From the NCBI RefSeq assembly GCF_017353175.1, contig NZ_JAFMYW010000004.1, positions 372,001 to 436,000 on the forward strand: a DNA stretch of 64,000 bases, written 5' to 3'. The stretch comes from Fibrella forsythiae (GTDB lineage Bacteria > Bacteroidota > Bacteroidia > Cytophagales > Spirosomataceae). Shown here in pieces: positions 60,512 through 64,000 of this stretch. Position 1 is the stretch's first letter. Each line of letters opens with the position of its first letter. The notes under the pieces were generated by a model, which was given only the letters and a program-made list of their open reading frames with translations, was not told where the DNA came from and searched no databases. Made by a program: the position numbers and the translations under genes.

Positions 60512-60721
60512 ATGAAGCAGAATTTACGAACATTCCTCCTCCTATCGGCCAGCCTCGGTTTCTTTCTGATTTACTGCACTATGTGGATCGATTGGCTACA
60601 GGACATACAAACCGGCACGTATGGCCGCCACTACATCGAAGCGTTTTTTGAAACGGTTGCCCTGGGTGGCTATACGTACCTGGGTATACGGTTTGCTTTT
60701 AGTCGACTCCATTTATTTTAG
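60512..60721 (+). CDS. Small membrane protein
   Basis: A 69-residue protein with two hydrophobic segments (LRTFLLLSASLGFFLIYCTMWI, about 5-26, and AFFETVALGGYTYLGIRFAF, about 44-63). It is 75 bases before the second histidine kinase on the same strand. A longer frame in another phase (60346-60651) overlaps it but lacks any protein-like pattern. No family recognised. Confidence 0.55.
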   Translation: MKQNLRTFLLLSASLGFFLIYCTMWIDWLQDIQTGTYGRHYIEAFFETVALGGYTYLGIRFAFSRLHLF

Positions 60722-60796
60722 ACTATCAGGCGCGAACGACCAGTCACCAGGTGACGAATTCTTTACTTCTACTCCGTTACGCTATATCTGCCTCCT

Positions 60797-63253
60797 TTGA
60801 AGCCCTTTACTCCCGCCGACTTCCAACAAGCCAGAGCTAAGCATTTATTGTTTAAAAGCCGTTTGCGTGCCATTCTGTACAATGAATCGAGCGAACACGA
60901 ATCGTCGGTTTTGTCGCAGTATGCCTGTTCGCTTGGCAAATGGATCTACGGCCGGGCACTGATCGACTACGAGCATATGCCGGAAGTACACGAGTTGGAA
61001 CGCGTTCACGCGTCGATTCATGTGGTTGCCCGAAAACTTGTGAGGCAGTTTCACGAAGGGCAGATCGATGAAGCCCGGCAGGGATTGGTCGAGATGGAAG
61101 ACGTAGCGGATCAGGTCGTTAGCCTATTACAGCAGGTAGAAAACAAGGTGATCACCGCCGAGCAGCGCGCACTGGCACAAGCTGAACTGGACGAACCAAC
61201 AGACCTGGGCCTGCTAACGTCGCTACTGACTCAAAACGAACAGCTGGATGCCCGGATAAGAGATCAGGTAAACGGAATCAGAAGTAACGCAACCCTCGAC
61301 GCAGAACGCCGGGTACTACATAATTTTTTTATGCAGGCCCCCGCTGCACACTGCATTCTGAGCGGGCCTACGCATATATACAAGCTGGTCAACTTTACCT
61401 ATCAGGAGCTGATTGGCGGGCGAAACATCCTGGGATTACCCGTTAGAGAGGCACTCCCTGAATTGGAAGGACAAGGCTTTTACGAATTGCTCGATACCGT
61501 ATTTACAACTGGTAAGCCATTCGTTGGCAAGGAGGTGCCTATTCACTGGAAAAATGGACAGGGAAAAACCCAGAGTGTTTTCATCAACTTTATCTATCAG
61601 CCAATTAAAAATGCAACTGGGCAAACAGAAGGTATTCTGGTCTTTGCCTATGAGGTGACCGAGCAAGTCATTGCCCGAAAAAATATTGAATCGAGCGAAG
61701 CTAAATTCAGGGCCTTGATTGAAGAAGCCCCCATTGCCACCTGCCTGTTTGTTGGCAGGGAACTGGTTATCGAAATCGCCAACGAAACGATTATCAAGTA
61801 CTGGGGTAAGGGGCCAGAGGTGGTGGGCAAACCATTGGCAGAGGCCGTGCCGGAACTGAAAGACCAGCCTACCATGCAACGACTGGCCAAAGGGTTCGAG
61901 ACCGGGGAACCTTATACCGTGCGGGCCGCATCCGGTAAGCTGGAGATCAATGGTGTACTCGAAACCTTCTACTTCGATATTCACTATAAACCAATACGTA
62001 ACCACGAAGGTGATGTATACGCCATTATGGTTATGGGCATCGATGTGACGGATCAGATTGTTGTTCAGCAGCAACTCGAGGCATCGCAGGTAATTTTAGA
62101 GCAAACGAATCAGCGGCTCACGCTGGCGCTGGACGCGGGCAAATTAGGTATGTTTGAGTTTGCACTGGCCACAGGTACGCTGACGTGCAGTGCCCAGTGC
62201 AAACTCAATTTTGGGCGCCCTTCCAACGCGCCCTTTGATTACCCCGATCTCATACAAACCATCATTGCCGACGACCGGCCGCTTGTACAACAGGCAACAG
62301 CCGAAGCCATCGAAACAAAAACGACGTATTACGCTGAATACCGCATTCACTATCCGGACGGAAGTCTGCACTGGATAAAAGCATCGGGCCTGCCTGTCTA
62401 CGCCCCCAACGGCCAGCCCATAAAGCTGATCGGCGTAACGCAGGATATAACGTCGCAGCGTATGGCCCAGGAAGAGCTGGAACAACAGGTGCAGCAACGT
62501 ACCCGGCAGATTCAGGAATCGAATCAGGATTTGATCCGTTCGAACGAAAACCTCCAGCAATTTGCCTATATAGCCAGCCATGACCTACAGGAACCACTCC
62601 GGAAAATTCAGGCATTCAGCGACCTGCTTCAGCAACAGTATGGCCCTCAGCTAGGCCAGGGCGTCGATTTTCTGGAACGCATACAATCGGCCGCCAGCCG
62701 TATGTCGACGCTGATTCGCGATCTGCTGGCCTTTTCCAGGATCTCGACCCGGCAGGAGGCTACCGCGCCAATTCCGCTGAACGAACTTGTTCAGCAAGTG
62801 TTGGGTGATCTGGAACTTGTTATTCAGGAAACAAACGCACAGATACGGGTTGACCCGTTGCCTGTCATCTACGGCGATAGGTCGCAGTTGGGCCAGCTTT
62901 TTCATAATCTGCTCAACAATGCATTGAAATTTTCCAAGCCCGGCAAACATCCGCGCATTCAGATTACCGCTCAGCAGCTGCCCGATGGCGATCTGCCAAC
63001 CGGTATAAAGCCTACCCGCCGAACGCCAGCCTATTACCGTGTTGATGTTATAGACAACGGTATTGGTTTCGATGAGAAGTACCTGAACCGCATTTTTCAG
63101 GTATTTCAGCGGCTTCACAGCAAAAGCGAGTATGCAGGTACGGGCGTTGGGCTGGCTATCTGCGAAAAAGTGGCGGCCAACCATGGTGGCGCCATCTCCG
63201 CCAGCAGCGAGCCCGGGCAAGGCGCTACATTTAGCGTTTATTTCCCTATCTAA
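60797..63253 (+). CDS. CZB-PAS sensor histidine kinase
   Basis: An 818-residue kinase. The N-terminal 130 residues look like a CZB zinc-binding domain: AKHLLFKSRLRAIL, YACSLGKWIYG and ELERVHASIHVVARKL hold the expected His, Cys, His and His ligands, a zinc/hypochlorite sensor in other bacteria. PAS domains follow at about 170-300, 300-430 and 440-560. HisKA has FAYIASHDLQEPLRKIQ (H595) and HATPase NLLNNALKF, DNGIGFD and GTGVGLAICEKV. TTG start with TATATCTG just upstream as a possible -7 box. It is closely related to the kinase at 57386-59992. Confidence 0.9.
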   Translation: MKPFTPADFQQARAKHLLFKSRLRAILYNESSEHESSVLSQYACSLGKWIYGRALIDYEHMPEVHELERVHASIHVVARKLVRQFHEGQIDEARQGLVEMEDVADQVVSLLQQVENKVITAEQRALAQAELDEPTDLGLLTSLLTQNEQLDARIRDQVNGIRSNATLDAERRVLHNFFMQAPAAHCILSGPTHIYKLVNFTYQELIGGRNILGLPVREALPELEGQGFYELLDTVFTTGKPFVGKEVPIHWKNGQGKTQSVFINFIYQPIKNATGQTEGILVFAYEVTEQVIARKNIESSEAKFRALIEEAPIATCLFVGRELVIEIANETIIKYWGKGPEVVGKPLAEAVPELKDQPTMQRLAKGFETGEPYTVRAASGKLEINGVLETFYFDIHYKPIRNHEGDVYAIMVMGIDVTDQIVVQQQLEASQVILEQTNQRLTLALDAGKLGMFEFALATGTLTCSAQCKLNFGRPSNAPFDYPDLIQTIIADDRPLVQQATAEAIETKTTYYAEYRIHYPDGSLHWIKASGLPVYAPNGQPIKLIGVTQDITSQRMAQEELEQQVQQRTRQIQESNQDLIRSNENLQQFAYIASHDLQEPLRKIQAFSDLLQQQYGPQLGQGVDFLERIQSAASRMSTLIRDLLAFSRISTRQEATAPIPLNELVQQVLGDLELVIQETNAQIRVDPLPVIYGDRSQLGQLFHNLLNNALKFSKPGKHPRIQITAQQLPDGDLPTGIKPTRRTPAYYRVDVIDNGIGFDEKYLNRIFQVFQRLHSKSEYAGTGVGLAICEKVAANHGGAISASSEPGQGATFSVYFPI

Positions 63254-63275
63254 TCTGTTCAGGGTCGTTGGCTGA

Positions 63276-63329
63276 CAGCGTTGCGTGCGGCGTCATCGAT
63301 GGCAACCAATCACGCCGCACGCAACGCTG
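63276..63329. repeat. 18-bp inverted repeat with GTTGC apex
   Basis: CAGCGTTGCGTGCGGCGT (63276-63293) pairs exactly with 63312-63329; outer TTGGCT/AGCCAA adds six pairs. It lies between the convergent kinase and small minus-strand gene, and probably terminates both. Confidence 0.8.
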
Positions 63330-63338
63330 ACCAGCCAA

Positions 63339-63509
63339 TCAGATAGCGGCAAACTTGTCGGCAATGGCTTGTCTGAGTGTATCCACTTTCGAGGTCCAGT
63401 CAATGCCAATGGCAGAATGACCGGCGGCATCGGCAATGTCTTTCTGTTCTAATGCGTATTTCAGCATGGCTTGCAATTCAAGGAAACTGGCTTGGGCTAA
63501 CGACTCCAT
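63339..63509 (-). CDS. Small helical protein
   Basis: A 56-residue protein, MESLAQASFLELQAMLKYALEQKDIADAAGHSAIGIDWTSKVDTLRQAIADKFAAI, mostly helical and soluble. ATG 63509 is preferred over the longer start at 63545. It stands alone, followed by a hairpin. Function unknown. Confidence 0.55.
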   Translation of the reverse strand: MESLAQASFLELQAMLKYALEQKDIADAAGHSAIGIDWTSKVDTLRQAIADKFAAI

Positions 63510-63563
63510 GTTTTTCAGTAGTTGAGATTGGTTGGAAATAAACAAACGTATAGGGGCAGAATA

Positions 63564-63752
63564 ATGAACAAATGCCAGGAGATACGTAAGCTGTATGTAG
63601 TACTACTGAAAACAATGCCTTTTGTTTTATGCTATGCCCTGCTGAACGTAACTAGCTGTCTTTTTGTCGATAGAAGCAGAAGGCAGAGCGAACCGGAGGC
63701 AGGAATCACCAACCAGCCAGTTGCTCGTACCGCAAAAAAAGGTGAATTTTAA
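63564..63752 (+). CDS. Small putative lipoprotein
   Basis: A 62-residue protein with a hydrophobic N-terminal stretch (KLYVVLLKTMPFVLCYALLNVTSC) ending in a lipobox-like NVTSC, then a charged tail (FVDRSRRQSEPEAG). It is 8 bases before the next exported-protein gene, and so is likely in an operon with it. No family recognised. Confidence 0.5.
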   Translation: MNKCQEIRKLYVVLLKTMPFVLCYALLNVTSCLFVDRSRRQSEPEAGITNQPVARTAKKGEF

Positions 63753-63760
63753 GGGCAATA

Positions 63761-64000
63761 ATGGGCAAAACAACTCCAACTAAGTGGCAATGGCTAACGT
63801 GGTCGAGTGGCATGATCGCCGCCTGGCTAATGATACTATTGCCCGTTTGGAACGCCGAAGCCAGCTCAGAAACAGAGCAAAAAACCTACATTTCGTGCGA
63901 TTCGCCCGCTCCATCGGCACCTAATCCTGATTACGCGTCGATGGTCTGTAGTCATGGCCCGGTTGCCCGCATCAGTGCGCAAACTGGTTTTGCCTTTGGC
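63761..64000 (+). CDS. Exported protein of unknown function, partial (runs off window)
   Basis: An 80-codon open frame from ATG 63761 to the window end. It starts MGKTTPTKWQWLTWSSGM with a hydrophobic stretch IAAWLMILLPVWNAEASS that looks like a signal peptide or anchor, then QKTYISCDSPAPSAPNPDYASMVCSHGPVARISAQTGFAFG. Two cysteines lie close together in the mature part. The gene continues outside the window, so family and length cannot be judged. It follows the small lipoprotein after 8 bases. Confidence 0.6.
   Translation, partial: MGKTTPTKWQWLTWSSGMIAAWLMILLPVWNAEASSETEQKTYISCDSPAPSAPNPDYASMVCSHGPVARISAQTGFAFG

Noticed and set aside
60346-60651. 101-codon frame before the second kinase
   Set aside because: No hydrophobic or domain pattern; overlaps a more protein-like small membrane protein in another frame (60512-60721).

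Overview
The window looks like chromosome of a Bacteroidota bacterium, most likely order Cytophagales and close to Spirosoma. The evidence is the type IX secretion genes (PorP/SprF and a 1467-residue protein with a gliding-type C-terminal sorting domain), promoters of the TTG-N18/19-TAnnTTTG type, frequent TTG and GTG starts without clear Shine-Dalgarno sequences, a bacterial heptaprenylglyceryl-phosphate synthase, carotenoid hydroxylase, and Uma2 and DUF2304 families. GC content looks close to 50 percent. No insertion sequence, CRISPR array or rRNA was seen. Taxonomy is inferred from gene content only.

Layout. 0-18.8 kb is mainly minus-strand housekeeping and accessory genes: two Uma2 proteins flanking cvpA, a YqeY-like protein, endonuclease V, a saccharopine-dehydrogenase-like reductase, then a plus-strand island (TIM-barrel isomerase, pdxJ, mnmH), a third Uma2 gene, a lipoprotein, rnr, lipB, a CPBP protease, glpD-crtZ, an AlbA_2/Schlafen-type protein, and a two-gene operon of a flippase-like membrane protein and a VWA-like lipoprotein.

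19-34.8 kb is a cell-surface polysaccharide region. A large polytopic membrane protein, a polyprenol-phosphate type GT2, DUF2304 and a second GT2 run on the plus strand, with two more glycosyltransferases on the minus strand. A tight minus-strand operon follows: rfbF, rfbG, an rfbC-like 3,5-epimerase, a C-methyltransferase, a sugar reductase/epimerase and a cephalosporin-hydroxylase-like protein. It should make an unusual CDP-linked, probably C-methylated 6-deoxy sugar. Two decayed genes (25.9-26.7 kb) and a LamG protein flank it, followed by a lactone oxidase.

35-48 kb is mostly plus strand: gcvP, two small unknown proteins, dxs, two ferritin-like exported proteins, an ECF sigma factor, holin- and YtxH-like membrane proteins, heptaprenylglyceryl-phosphate synthase, a TonB-domain protein and aspartate kinase. 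48-54 kb holds a divergent PorP/SprF and giant T9SS cargo pair, then tRNA-Gly(CCC) and an orphan phage-like gene. 54.8-57.2 kb is a small regulator module with a repeated AAAGTACTTT operator. 57.4-63.3 kb holds two large PAS histidine kinases with almost identical HisKA boxes. The window ends inside an exported protein of unknown function.

The most striking non-coding signals are at least a dozen intergenic inverted repeats, many sharing a GTTGC-containing apex with differing outer arms (including a 55-bp hairpin and a perfect 52-bp palindrome), and a strong excess of the motif GGTACGTT in genes and gaps alike.
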